Source: Nisaea acidiphila (GTDB lineage Bacteria > Pseudomonadota > Alphaproteobacteria > Thalassobaculales > Thalassobaculaceae). From it: a DNA stretch of 64,000 nucleotides. Every line of letters begins with the position of its first letter. Positions within the stretch are counted from its first letter, which is position 1. The notes under the pieces are model-generated. The model had not been told where the DNA came from, did no database searches, and saw only the letters and a program-made list of their open reading frames with translations. Both the position numbers and the translations under genes were made by a program. Positions 54,380 to 63,487 of this stretch are shown one piece after another. The stretch is taken from assembly GCF_024662015.1 (NCBI RefSeq), contig NZ_CP102480.1:3273501-3337500 (forward strand), read 5' to 3'.

Positions 54380-56434
54380 CTACCCCCGCCGCCGTCTCCG
54401 CCGTCCGCCGCCTTCTCCGTCCCCGCCCGTAAGGCTCCGCGGCTCTGGCAGCTTCACCGCCGCGCGCAGCCTTGCATACGGATCCGTCTTGTGCGGCAGC
54501 GCCATGGCGCCGACGAAATGTTCCTGGAAGCGCGGCTCGACGGCGGTTTCCACCTTCTCGATGGTGCGCACCACCCATTCGATCTCGCGCCGGGCCTGGC
54601 CGTTCAGCAGCGCGATGCGGGCGCCGGTGCCGGCGGCGTTGCCGACCGAGGTGACGTTGGCGAGATCGCAGTCCGGGATCATGCCGAGGACCATGGCGTA
54701 TTTCGGGTCGATATGGCTGCCGAAGGCGCCGGCGAGGACCACGCGGTCGACCGCGTCGACGCCGCGGCGGTCCATCAGCAGGCGGGCGCCGGCATAGAGC
54801 GCGGCCTTGGCGAGCTGGATCGAGCGCACGTCGGTCTGGGTCACCGAGACGGTCTCGGAGAGCCGGTAGGAGAAGGTGCGGCCGTCGGCGAAGATGCGGT
54901 CGGACTTCTCTGCGAGGCTGCGGTCGATCACGCCGTCGGTGGTGATCATGCCGGCGAGGAACATCTCGCCGATCGCCTCGATGATGCCGGAGCCGCAGAT
55001 CCCGCTGATGCCGCCGATCTCCTCGGCAGACTCCTCGAAGCCCTCCTCGTCGGACCAGCGGTCGGAACCGATGATCTGGAAACTGGGCTCCAGGGTGGCG
55101 GGATCGATCCGCACGCGCTCGATGGCGCCGGGGGCGGCGCGCTGGCCGCTGGAGATCTGCGCCCCCTCGAAGGCCGGGCCCGTCGGGCTGGAGCAGGCCA
55201 GCAGATGGTCGCGGTTGCCGAGCACGATCTCGGCATTGGTGCCGACATCGACGATCAGGGTGATCTCGTCGTTCTTGTAGGGCGTCTCGGAGAGCACCAC
55301 GGCGGCGGTGTCGGCGCCGACATGGCCGGCGATGCAGGGCAGGGCATAGACCCGCGCGCCCGGATGGAGATAGAGGTCGAGCTCGGCCGCGGTCAGCTCG
55401 ACGGCGGTGTCGACGGTCAGCGCAAAGGGCGCGCCGCCGAGCTCCGTCGGATCGATGCCGAGCATCAGGTGATGCATCACCGGGTTGCCGACGAAGACCA
55501 GGTCGACGATCTCGTCCGAGCCGGCGCCGATCTCGGCCGCGGTCTGGGTCGCGAGGTAATTCACCGCCTCGCGCACCACGCGGGTCATCTCCTCCTCGCC
55601 GCCGGGATTCATCATCACGTAGGAGACCCGGCTCATCAGGTCCTCGCCGAAGCGGATCTGCGGGTTCATCGTCCCGGCGGAGGAGAGCACCTTGCCGGTC
55701 GCGAGGTCGCAGAGATGGCCGGACATGGTGGTCGAGCCGATATCCACGGCAAGGCCGTAGATCCGCTCGCGGAAGCCGGGCCAGACGCCGACCACCCTAT
55801 TGCCCTCGCGGAGTGCGACGGTGACTTTCCACGCGCCCTCGCGCAGCGCCTTCTGCAGCGTGGTGAGGACGGCGTAGTCGCAGGAGATGTCGTCGGCGAT
55901 GCCCCAGTTCGGCCATTGCTCGCGCAGGCACTCGCAGAGCCGGCGGAAATCGCTCGACTGGTCGTGCAGGTCCGGCTCGCGGACCTCGACATAATGCAGG
56001 TGGGTGACCGGGCGGATTTCGATGTCCCGGACCTCGGCGCGCTTGCGCACCACCTGGCGGTGCACCTGGCTTTCCGGCGGGATGTCGATGACGCAATGGG
56101 CCAGCACCTGGGCGTTGCAGCCGAGCCGGCGGCCGGGCTTCAGCCCGCGCTTGTCGGCATAGCGCAGCTCGGATTTGGTCGCCGGGCTGATCGCCTCGGC
56201 GCGCGAGGTGATCTGGAACTTGGCGAACTCGCCCTCGGAGAGCTGGATCTGGCAGCGCCCGCACATCGAGCGGCCGCCACAGACGGAATCGAGATCGACC
56301 CCGAGCGCGCGGGCCGCGTCCAGCACGGTGGTGCCAGGCGGCACGAAGCCGCGCCGCCCCGAGGGCGTGAAGACGACATAGACGTCTTCGGGAACGTCTG
56401 TGGAAGTGTCGCTGGCGGAACCGGCTTCTGACAT
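54380..56434 (-). CDS. Reductive activator of corrinoid proteins (RACE), 2Fe-2S ASKHA protein
   Basis: A 684-residue DUF4445/RamA-like protein. The N-terminal ferredoxin domain binds one 2Fe-2S cluster through Cys52, Cys58, Cys61 and Cys106. A linker domain follows (about 115-215), and the ASKHA ATPase core begins at YGLAVDIGSTTMSGHL (about 229-244). It repairs oxidised Co(II) corrinoid to Co(I) so the methyl-transfer cycle can restart. The Arg/Gly-rich C-terminus (GGDGEGGGRRRRRRG) is unusual. It is the downstream gene of the methyltransferase-reductase operon; its partner corrinoid protein is at 28 kb. Confidence 0.9.
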   Translation of the reverse strand: MSEAGSASDTSTDVPEDVYVVFTPSGRRGFVPPGTTVLDAARALGVDLDSVCGGRSMCGRCQIQLSEGEFAKFQITSRAEAISPATKSELRYADKRGLKPGRRLGCNAQVLAHCVIDIPPESQVHRQVVRKRAEVRDIEIRPVTHLHYVEVREPDLHDQSSDFRRLCECLREQWPNWGIADDISCDYAVLTTLQKALREGAWKVTVALREGNRVVGVWPGFRERIYGLAVDIGSTTMSGHLCDLATGKVLSSAGTMNPQIRFGEDLMSRVSYVMMNPGGEEEMTRVVREAVNYLATQTAAEIGAGSDEIVDLVFVGNPVMHHLMLGIDPTELGGAPFALTVDTAVELTAAELDLYLHPGARVYALPCIAGHVGADTAAVVLSETPYKNDEITLIVDVGTNAEIVLGNRDHLLACSSPTGPAFEGAQISSGQRAAPGAIERVRIDPATLEPSFQIIGSDRWSDEEGFEESAEEIGGISGICGSGIIEAIGEMFLAGMITTDGVIDRSLAEKSDRIFADGRTFSYRLSETVSVTQTDVRSIQLAKAALYAGARLLMDRRGVDAVDRVVLAGAFGSHIDPKYAMVLGMIPDCDLANVTSVGNAAGTGARIALLNGQARREIEWVVRTIEKVETAVEPRFQEHFVGAMALPHKTDPYARLRAAVKLPEPRSLTGGDGEGGGRRRRRRG

Positions 56435-56451
56435 GGACGCTCTTTTGTCTA

Positions 56452-57357
56452 TCAGGCCCGGCGGCGCCGCCGCTCGCGGCCGCCGCGCGCGCCGACAACC
56501 TCGCCCTCAGCCGGCGCTTCGCGGAAGCGGGAAATCCAGCGGCGGCATTCCGGGTCGCGGCCCATCATCACGTCCGCACCCATCACCGCGCCCATCTCCT
56601 CGGCGTGCAGCGGGTTCATGATCGCGGAGGTCATGCCGGCATGGATCGCCATGGAGAGGAAGGCGGCGTTCATGCCGTGCCGGTTCGGCAGGCCGAAGGA
56701 GATGTTGGAGGCGCCGCAGGTGGTGTTCACCTTGAGCTCGTTGCGCAGCCGTCCGATCAGGTCGAAGGCGGAACGTCCGGCGAGGTTGATCGCGCCGACC
56801 GGCATGACCAGCGGGTCGACCACGATATCCTCGCGCGGGATGCCGTAATCGGCGGCGCGCTCGACGATCTTCTTGGCGACCTCGTAGCGGACGTTCGGGT
56901 CTTCCGAGATCCCGGTCTCGTCGTTGGAGATCGCGACCACGGCGGCGCCGTATTTCTTCACCAGCGGCAGCACGACCTCGAGCCGCTCCTCCTCGCCGGT
57001 CACCGAGTTCACCAGCGCCTTGCCCTGGTAGACCGCGAGCCCGGCCTCGAGCGCCTCGACGATGGAGCTGTCGATGGAGAGCGGCACGTCGGTCAGCGAC
57101 TGCACCAGCTTGATGGACTCGGCGAGGATCGCCGGCTCGTCGGCCAGCGGGATGCCCGCATTGACGTCCAGCATGGTGGCGCCGGCCTCGACCTGGGCGA
57201 TCGCGTCCGCCTCGACGCGGCTATAGTCGCCCGCCGCCATCTCGGCCGCGAGCAGCTTGCGGCCGGTCGGGTTGATGCGCTCGCCGATGACGCAGAAGGG
57301 GCGCTCGAAACCGATGACGATTTCCTTGGTCGCCGAGCTGATGACGGTGTCGGTCAT
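56452..57357 (-). CDS. Methyltetrahydrofolate:corrinoid methyltransferase
   Basis: A 301-residue pterin-binding TIM barrel (AcsE/MtvA/MtgA class). VIGERINPTGRKLL (about 23-36), EAGATMLDVNAGIP, SIDSSIVEALEAGL, VNSVTGEE and ISNDETGI are diagnostic, and GASNISFGLPNRHGMNAAFL (about 219-238) closes the barrel. It moves the methyl group from the corrinoid protein to tetrahydrofolate (or back). An Arg/Gly-rich tail like that of RACE ends the protein. Stop is 17 bases from the RACE start. Confidence 0.93.
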   Translation of the reverse strand: MTDTVISSATKEIVIGFERPFCVIGERINPTGRKLLAAEMAAGDYSRVEADAIAQVEAGATMLDVNAGIPLADEPAILAESIKLVQSLTDVPLSIDSSIVEALEAGLAVYQGKALVNSVTGEEERLEVVLPLVKKYGAAVVAISNDETGISEDPNVRYEVAKKIVERAADYGIPREDIVVDPLVMPVGAINLAGRSAFDLIGRLRNELKVNTTCGASNISFGLPNRHGMNAAFLSMAIHAGMTSAIMNPLHAEEMGAVMGADVMMGRDPECRRWISRFREAPAEGEVVGARGGRERRRRRA

Positions 57358-57394
57358 TCCGCTTTGTCTCCCTTGAAGAGCCCGAGCAGATCGC

Positions 57395-58312
57395 TCAGGA
57401 GGCCGCGGCTGCGGCCAAAGGGGCGGTTTCGAACCCGCCCTTGCTGTTGAGCGCGAACTCGTCGGCGCGCACCTGGTCGATCCAGGCCACGGTCTTGGCG
57501 AGGCCGCCGAAGGGGTAGAAATGGAGGTGCCTGATCAGGCAGTCCGGATCGGCCTCTATGCCGTCCGCGAGCCCGACCAGCAGCCGGTCCGGCGCCTGCA
57601 CGGTGAGCAGCCGCGCGATGTTCCGCGTCTGCCGCGTCAGCACCCGCATGGAGGGGCCGATGCCGGAGACCTGGGCGAATTTCAGCAGGGTCTTCAGGGT
57701 CGCGAGGCCCGGCACGCCGATATGGATCGGCAGCGCGTTGCCCGCCTCGCGGATCGCCTTTTCCCATTTCAGGATGGCGCCCGCGTCGAAGCAGAACTGG
57801 GTCTCGATATAGCATTCGATGCCGGTTTCCCGGGCCCAGTCGTTTTTGGCTTTGAGCGCGGCGGCGAGGCCGCTCTCGGAGATGTCGGGCGAGCCTTCCG
57901 GATGGCCGGCGACGCCGACCTTGACGATGCCGGCGGCTTCGAGGCGGCCGCTCTTCAGCACGTCCATGGTCTCGGCAAAGGCGCCGGCCGGCCTGTCGAC
58001 GCCGCCGCCGATCACCAGCACTTCCGTGACCGCGGCCTCGGAGACCAGACCGTCGAGATAGCGCGCGAGCTCGTCCTCGCCCTCAAGGCTGCGGGCGGCG
58101 ATATGCGGCACCGGCTCCATGCCCTCGGCGCGCAGCCGTTTCGCGACGGCGATGGTGTCGGCGAGGTCGGTTCCGGGAAGCTGGGTGACGTTGACGGTCG
58201 TGCCCGCGGGAAGCAGCGCGCCGAAATGCTCGACCTTCGCGGCCGATCCGGGCGTGGTCTCGACAGAGAAACCCTGCATCAGGGCCTGGATATCCGGCAT
58301 GCCAGCGGCCAT
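57395..58312 (-). CDS. Methylenetetrahydrofolate reductase-like protein
   Basis: A 305-residue protein of the MetF barrel family, related to the reductase members found next to corrinoid systems. FSVETTPGSAAKVEHFGALLPAGTTVNVTQLPG (about 13-45), PHIAARSLEGEDELARYLDGL, VLVIGGGVDRPAGAF and ETQFCFDAGAILKWEKAIREAG match. It would oxidise methyl-THF to methylene-THF, linking methyl groups to C1 oxidation. GGGGAGAGCG precedes the ATG at 58312, which is preferred over the upstream one at 58423. First gene of the operon with the methyltransferase and RACE. Confidence 0.88.
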   Translation of the reverse strand: MAAGMPDIQALMQGFSVETTPGSAAKVEHFGALLPAGTTVNVTQLPGTDLADTIAVAKRLRAEGMEPVPHIAARSLEGEDELARYLDGLVSEAAVTEVLVIGGGVDRPAGAFAETMDVLKSGRLEAAGIVKVGVAGHPEGSPDISESGLAAALKAKNDWARETGIECYIETQFCFDAGAILKWEKAIREAGNALPIHIGVPGLATLKTLLKFAQVSGIGPSMRVLTRQTRNIARLLTVQAPDRLLVGLADGIEADPDCLIRHLHFYPFGGLAKTVAWIDQVRADEFALNSKGGFETAPLAAAAAS

Positions 58313-58548
58313 CGCGCTCTCCCCAAATCCGCTCCGCGCCGTCTCGCGCGGTTCTCCGGATGTAAGGCGAGACGCGGCATTCCGATGGCTGGCGCGCGTC
58401 ACAACTTCTCCCAATTGCGACACCTGTCACGAATCCGCCATCCCCGCAGCGTTCCCGTGACGTTTCCGCGCCGTCGCCGTACGTGGCTCACGGCCGCATT
58501 GCCAGCGGCGTCCAGTATGGGGATCATCCATGGCGAGGCTTCACCGAA

Positions 58549-59781
58549 ATGTCGGACATCCAGTCGATGAGTGTCTTTCCGGTCAAACTGTTGGTACGGG
58601 CGAAGATGGACAGCGGCCTGCCGCTCGGCATCGCCGCGCTGCTGGGGCTGCTCGCCGCCAATTCGCCCTTCGCCGACAGCTACCGGGCCTTCCTCACCCT
58701 GCCGGTCGTGATCACGGTCGGCTCGGCGGAGATCGGCCACGACCTCCGCTTCTGGATCAATGACGGGCTGATGACCGTCTTCTTCTTCCTGATCGGCCTG
58801 GAGGTGAAGCGCGCCTATGCCCACGGCACGCTCGCCCACAGGGAGCAGGCGGCGCTGCCGGTGCTGGCGGCGCTCGGCGGGGTGATCGTGCCAGCGGCGA
58901 TCTTCCTCGCCGTCAATACCGCGGCGCTCAACGGCGAGGCGCCGCTGGTGCTCCGCGGCTGGGCGGTGCCGACCGCGACCGACATCGCCTTCGCGCTCGC
59001 CATTCTCGGCCTGTTCCGCAGCCGGACCGCCTCGGCGCTGAAGCTTTTCCTGATGACGCTCGCCATCGCCGACGACCTGATCGCCGTGCTGATCGTCGCC
59101 TTCTTCTATACCGGCACCATGGAACTCGGGCCGTTCGCCGCGATCCTGGTGGGGATCGGTGTCCTCGGACTGCTCCACCGGTTCCGGATCTCGGCCGCCG
59201 TTCCGTACATCCTGACCGGCGCGGTGCTCTGGGGCGCGCTGCTGGCGGCGGGCGTGCATCCGACCGTCGCCGGCGTCATGACCGCGCTCGCCATTCCCTC
59301 CGATCCGCACAGGCACCGGCGCCGGGCGCTGCTGACGCGGATGTACGAGGCGGTGCACGACAATGTCACCTTCTTCGTGCTGCCGCTCTTCGCCTTCGCC
59401 AATGCGGGACTGCCGCTCGCCGCCTTCGCCGACGGCGCGCTCTGGAACAGTGTCTCTCTCGGGGTCTTTCTGGGGCTCGTGATTGGCAAGCCGCTCGGCG
59501 TCTTCTCCGCCGCTCTGCTGGCTCTGAGGAGCGGCCTCGCGGTGCTGCCGGAGCATGTGACGCGGCATCAGCTTTTCGCCTGCTCCCTGCTCGCCGGGAT
59601 CGGTTTCACCATGAGCCTCTTCATCGGCGGCTTGGCCTTCGGAACCGGGCCGCTCGAGACCGCCTCGCGCGGTGCCGTCTTCGCCGGCTCGCTGGTCTCC
59701 GCGCTGCTGGGTTATCTCATGCTGAGGCGGGTCCTGCCGAAGCCCGTTATCGTCGGCAGGCAGACCCCTTCCGCGGAGTAG
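58549..59781 (+). CDS. nhaA: Na+/H+ antiporter NhaA
   Basis: A 410-residue antiporter with about 12 membrane helices. The conserved Asp pair is Asp175-Asp176 in TLAIADDLIAV; PTATDIAFALAILGLF and HPTVAGVMTALAIP are family signatures. It exports Na+ in exchange for protons under alkaline or saline stress, consistent with a marine or saline habitat. The ATG at 58549 is preferred; GGCGAGGC lies upstream. Divergent from the C1 operon. Confidence 0.93.
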   Translation: MSDIQSMSVFPVKLLVRAKMDSGLPLGIAALLGLLAANSPFADSYRAFLTLPVVITVGSAEIGHDLRFWINDGLMTVFFFLIGLEVKRAYAHGTLAHREQAALPVLAALGGVIVPAAIFLAVNTAALNGEAPLVLRGWAVPTATDIAFALAILGLFRSRTASALKLFLMTLAIADDLIAVLIVAFFYTGTMELGPFAAILVGIGVLGLLHRFRISAAVPYILTGAVLWGALLAAGVHPTVAGVMTALAIPSDPHRHRRRALLTRMYEAVHDNVTFFVLPLFAFANAGLPLAAFADGALWNSVSLGVFLGLVIGKPLGVFSAALLALRSGLAVLPEHVTRHQLFACSLLAGIGFTMSLFIGGLAFGTGPLETASRGAVFAGSLVSALLGYLMLRRVLPKPVIVGRQTPSAE

Positions 59782-59800
59782 GCGGGTAAATTTACCGGAC

Positions 59801-61135
59801 TCAGTCCTGGGCCAGGAACTGACCCTCGCCACGCGCGACCGCGATGCGCTGATCGAGGGCTGGCAGCGAGGCGGCGAAGCGCTTCATGTCCGCGCCCTTC
59901 AGCTTCTCGCCGGCCGGAAGCTTCACGCTCATCGGGTTGCGCTGTTTGCCGTTCTCGTGGACTTCGTAATGCAGATGCGGGCCGGTGGAGCGGCCGGTCG
60001 TGCCGATATAGCCGATCGTCTCGCCCTGCTTCACCCGGTCGCCGCGCTTCAGGCCGCGCTTGTAGCCGGACATGTGGGCATAGGCCGTCTTGTAGGTGCT
60101 GTTATGGCGGATGCGGATATATTTGCCGTAGGCGCCGTTGCGGCCGATGAAATCGATCACGCCGTCGCCGGCCGCCATGATCGGCGTGCCGGTCGGCGCC
60201 GCGAAATCGACCCCGCGATGCATCTTTGTATAGCCGAGGATCGGGTGCTTGCGCTTGCCGTAGCCGGAGGAGAGCCGGGCGCCGTTGACCGGCGTGCGCA
60301 TCAGCGTCTTGCGCACCGATTGGCCCTTCTCGTTGAAATAGTCGGTGACACCGCTCTTGGGCGTATATTGATAATAGGCGAGATGCTTGCCGGAGAGCGT
60401 CATCGCGGCATAGCTGATTTCGCCGACCCGCACGACCGTTCCCTCCTCCGTCGCATGCTCGTCATAGAGCACCTCGAAGCGGTCGCCGGTCTGGATGTCG
60501 CGCTGGAAGTCGACGTCGAAGCTGAAGATCCGGATCATGTCGTGCAGGACGGAAGCTGGAATGCCGGCCTCGACCGCGGCCTCGTAGAGGCTGGTGCGGA
60601 TCGTGCCCGCGCCGAACCCGTCGGCCCGCTTCAGGGCCTTTTCCTTCACCTCGGCCTGATAGGCGCCTTCGTCGGTGAAGCGGACCTGGATGCTGCGCGC
60701 CGGATCTGCCTTGAAGGAGAGCGAGACGAGGCTCGGAGCGGCTTCCTTCTTTTCGCCGTTCTTCAGCGAAAGCTCGAACAGCTGGCCGATCTGCATGCGG
60801 CGCGGGTCGTAGACTTCGGTCAGGGCGGAGATCGCCGCATGGGCCTCGCGCCGGTTGATATCGTTGCGGGTCAGCAGCTTCATCAGCGTGTCGCCGCGTT
60901 CGACAGTCACCGCGCGCGTCTGTACGGCCGCCGGAGCGTCGTCCGGAGCGGCAATGGCAAAGGCATTGGCCTCGCCGATCAGCGCCGGGACCGCATTGGA
61001 GGCATCGGCCGTGGTCGGGTCGAAATCCGGCCCGCCGAGCGTGCCGAGAAGCGCCGACCCGCCGATGCCGGCGAGGAGGACTGAGCCGAGAACGCCGGCG
61101 AGAAGTGCCGAACGTGAGCGAACCCGGTGATTCAT
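59801..61135 (-). CDS. M23 peptidase (murein endopeptidase) with LysM-like and OapA-like regions
   Basis: A 444-residue envelope protein. N-terminal membrane anchor (about 8-33, LLAGVLGSVLLAGIGGSALLG), a LysM/OapA-like segment (TVERGDTLMKLLTRNDINRREAHAAISAL, about 78-105), a middle domain, and the LytM domain (about 280-400). Zinc ligands: His306 and Asp310 (HRGVDF) and His389 (HLH), with His354 (AYAHMS). Cleaves peptidoglycan crosslinks during growth or division. GGGGTCGC precedes the ATG at 61135. Confidence 0.92.
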   Translation of the reverse strand: MNHRVRSRSALLAGVLGSVLLAGIGGSALLGTLGGPDFDPTTADASNAVPALIGEANAFAIAAPDDAPAAVQTRAVTVERGDTLMKLLTRNDINRREAHAAISALTEVYDPRRMQIGQLFELSLKNGEKKEAAPSLVSLSFKADPARSIQVRFTDEGAYQAEVKEKALKRADGFGAGTIRTSLYEAAVEAGIPASVLHDMIRIFSFDVDFQRDIQTGDRFEVLYDEHATEEGTVVRVGEISYAAMTLSGKHLAYYQYTPKSGVTDYFNEKGQSVRKTLMRTPVNGARLSSGYGKRKHPILGYTKMHRGVDFAAPTGTPIMAAGDGVIDFIGRNGAYGKYIRIRHNSTYKTAYAHMSGYKRGLKRGDRVKQGETIGYIGTTGRSTGPHLHYEVHENGKQRNPMSVKLPAGEKLKGADMKRFAASLPALDQRIAVARGEGQFLAQD

Positions 61136-61316
61136 GAAAGCGACCCCAAAATACGCGACTTTTGCCGGGATTCTGTTGTGAAACGATTGCGAAGTCAAGG
61201 TTAAGCGTAATTGAATCAGCGGCGTGGCGGTGCAAACTTAAAGCGTAAAATTAAATTGCAGGTAGAGTTTCGGCTGCTCCGTTTCCCGCGCCAAATGATG
61301 TGCGCGAGGTCGTTCT

Positions 61317-62654
61317 TTATTCTTGTAAGGCAGGAAATTGCAAGACGACGCAGAGGCCGCCGAGCTCGCCCGCCCGCTCGGCGCTCAGTCCGATCGCGAG
61401 ATGACGGGATATCTCGGAAACGATCGACAGCCCGAGACCGGCGCCGTCGCGTCCGGTCCGGCCGAGCCGGTCGAACTTGCCGGCGGCCTCCGCGAAGCGT
61501 GCGGGATCGAGCCCGCTGCCATTGTCCGAGACCGTCAAACGGGTTTCGGGACCGGCCGAAATCTCGACCGCGACCCGCCCGGGCGTGCCGCAATATTTGA
61601 TCGCGTTCTCCACCAGATTGCGCAGGACGATGGCAAGCAGGTCGGGATCGGTCCGAACTGGAACGGCAGACGGGGCTTCCAGCACGACCTCGACGTTCCG
61701 GGCATCCGCTTGCGGCACCGCGGCGGCGATGACCTCTTCGGCAGCCCGTCGCAGATCCGCATCCTTGAGCCTGTCGGGATGTCCGTCGAGCGATTGCGAC
61801 CGGCTGAGGTCGAGCAGTTGGGTGATCGTATGTCCAGACCGTTCGGCAGCCATCAAGATAAAGCCGAGTCTGTCGGCGGCCTGGGCGGGAAGGTCCTTGG
61901 TCTCGATCGCCTCGATCTGCGCACGTATGGCGGCAATCGGCGTGCGCAGTTCATGGGCCGCGTTGGCGACAAAATCCCTTTCGCGCTCGATCGCGATGCG
62001 GAGGCGGTTCATGAACCCGTTTATGGCACCGGCGACCGGTTTCAGTTCTTGCGGGGCGTTCTCCTCGTCGAGAGGGGAGAGATTGTCTCCGCTGCGCTGC
62101 CGGACTTCCGTTGCGAACTGGTCGAGGGGGCGCAGACCGTTCCGCACGCTGCATATGACGGCGATTGCGACGATCGCCGTGGTGAAAAAGAAGACGAGCA
62201 CCGAGGTTCCGGCGACCTGAAGCGTGGAGCTCACGGGTTCCTGCGCATCCACGCCGATAGTGACGCGGGTGCCGCTTGTGGCATCGGTGAAGCTCTGCAG
62301 GTCCCAGAGCGTTCCCTCGACCTTGAACATCCCGCGCTCCGGAATGCTCTGCACCTCTTCGGCGGAAATCGGGATCGAGCTGTAGAGCGCACGGCCGGCA
62401 CGGGTTATGACGACGATGTAGTCATCCGTCTCGCCGAGAGCTGCGAGCACCTCCGGTGTGGGAGAGGTGAAGGATATGTCTTTCTGTGTCGATGCGAAGG
62501 AAAGCATCAGTTCGCCCGAATGACCGAGGCGCGCTTCGAATGCCTCGCGATATTCCAGATAGCCGGCGGTGACCGCGGCCACGAAGCTCACGAACCATGC
62601 CGCTCCGAGCGAGACGACAAGGCGCCGTTTCAGGCGGGTGCGGATCGATATCAT
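61317..62654 (-). CDS. Sensor histidine kinase
   Basis: A 445-residue transmembrane kinase. Helices about 11-32 and 149-170 bracket a periplasmic sensor (about 33-148); HAMP near 171-222; phospho-His234 in ANAAHELRTPIAAIRAQ; N box LRNLVENAIKY; G boxes DNGSGL and GAGLGLSIV. It starts four bases after the response regulator stop, so the pair is translationally linked. QseC/TctE-like. Confidence 0.92.
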   Translation of the reverse strand: MISIRTRLKRRLVVSLGAAWFVSFVAAVTAGYLEYREAFEARLGHSGELMLSFASTQKDISFTSPTPEVLAALGETDDYIVVITRAGRALYSSIPISAEEVQSIPERGMFKVEGTLWDLQSFTDATSGTRVTIGVDAQEPVSSTLQVAGTSVLVFFFTTAIVAIAVICSVRNGLRPLDQFATEVRQRSGDNLSPLDEENAPQELKPVAGAINGFMNRLRIAIERERDFVANAAHELRTPIAAIRAQIEAIETKDLPAQAADRLGFILMAAERSGHTITQLLDLSRSQSLDGHPDRLKDADLRRAAEEVIAAAVPQADARNVEVVLEAPSAVPVRTDPDLLAIVLRNLVENAIKYCGTPGRVAVEISAGPETRLTVSDNGSGLDPARFAEAAGKFDRLGRTGRDGAGLGLSIVSEISRHLAIGLSAERAGELGGLCVVLQFPALQE

Positions 62655-62658
62655 CGGC

Positions 62659-63318
62659 TCAGTCCCTTGGCACCATGTAGCCGACGCCGCGGATCGTCTT
62701 GACGAAATCGGCACCGAGCTTGCGGCGGATCTGCGAGACATAGACTTCGAGCGTGTTGCTTTCCGCATCCCCGTCCCAGCCATAGAGATGGGCCTCGAGC
62801 GAGCGCCGGGTCACGACGCGGCCCTGGTTTTCCACCAGAGTACGCAGCAGCGTGAAGACTTTCGGCGTGAAGCGGATCTGGCCGCCCGCCGTGTCGGCAC
62901 TGAAGGCCGCCGGATCGAAGGTGATATGGCGCCAGGCGAGGCGGGTGCTTTCGCCGCGGCGCCGGCGCCGGGAGAGGGCGCGGCAGCGGGCGGTCAGCTC
63001 GGCCATGGCGAAGGGTTTCACCAGATAGTCGTCGGCGCCTGCATCCAGTCCCTCGACCCTGGCGTCCAGCTCGTAGCGCGCGGTGAGCAGCAACACGGGA
63101 ATGTCCTCGCCGGCTTCTCTGAGGCTGCGCAGGACGGCAAGACCGTCCCGCCCCGGCAGGCCGATATCCAGCACGACGAGATCGAACGCCGCGAGATCCT
63201 TGTCATCCGGCATGTCGAGTCCGTTCTCGATCCAGTCGATGGTGATGCCGTCGCGGCCGAGCCGGCTGCGCACGGCATCGCCGATGATCTCGTCGTCTTC
63301 CACCAGCAGGATCCGCAT
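62659..63318 (-). CDS. OmpR-family response regulator
   Basis: A 219-residue regulator. Receiver with Glu7-Asp8-Asp9, phosphoacceptor Asp51 (VVLDIGLPG), Thr79 and Lys101 (LVKPFA). The winged-helix DNA-binding domain (about 125-219) contains FTPKVFTLLRTLVENQGRVVTRRSLEAHLY. The ATG at 63318 gives the canonical MRILLVEDDE start. First gene of the operon with the kinase; divergent from the MipA-like gene, its likely target. Confidence 0.93.
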   Translation of the reverse strand: MRILLVEDDEIIGDAVRSRLGRDGITIDWIENGLDMPDDKDLAAFDLVVLDIGLPGRDGLAVLRSLREAGEDIPVLLLTARYELDARVEGLDAGADDYLVKPFAMAELTARCRALSRRRRRGESTRLAWRHITFDPAAFSADTAGGQIRFTPKVFTLLRTLVENQGRVVTRRSLEAHLYGWDGDAESNTLEVYVSQIRRKLGADFVKTIRGVGYMVPRD

Positions 63319-63487
63319 CCGTCGCTCCGATCTGCGCGCCCGGTTCGGGCCGGCGCGCACGATAGCAAGACAAAGCTGAACTGAACCTGAATTTCGCACC
63401 TGCACAAGTTCAGGCGGATTTCAGCTTCTTCGCCGAAAGAGACGGCGGCCGTGAACGGCACGGCGTTGATTTCGCGAAGGATCGATT
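63319..63487. promoter_or_regulatory. Divergent spacer between response regulator and mipA-like gene
   Basis: 169 bases contain both promoters. AACCTGAATTTCGCACCTGC and TGAACTGAAC-type direct motifs are visible near 63378-63402, which may be response-regulator sites, but no clear pair is established. Confidence 0.35.

Noticed and set aside
54491..56431. 646-codon open frame on the plus strand
   Set aside because: Exactly antisense to the RACE gene, which has full domain support; high Gly/Ala/Asp content is typical of antisense frames in G+C-rich DNA.
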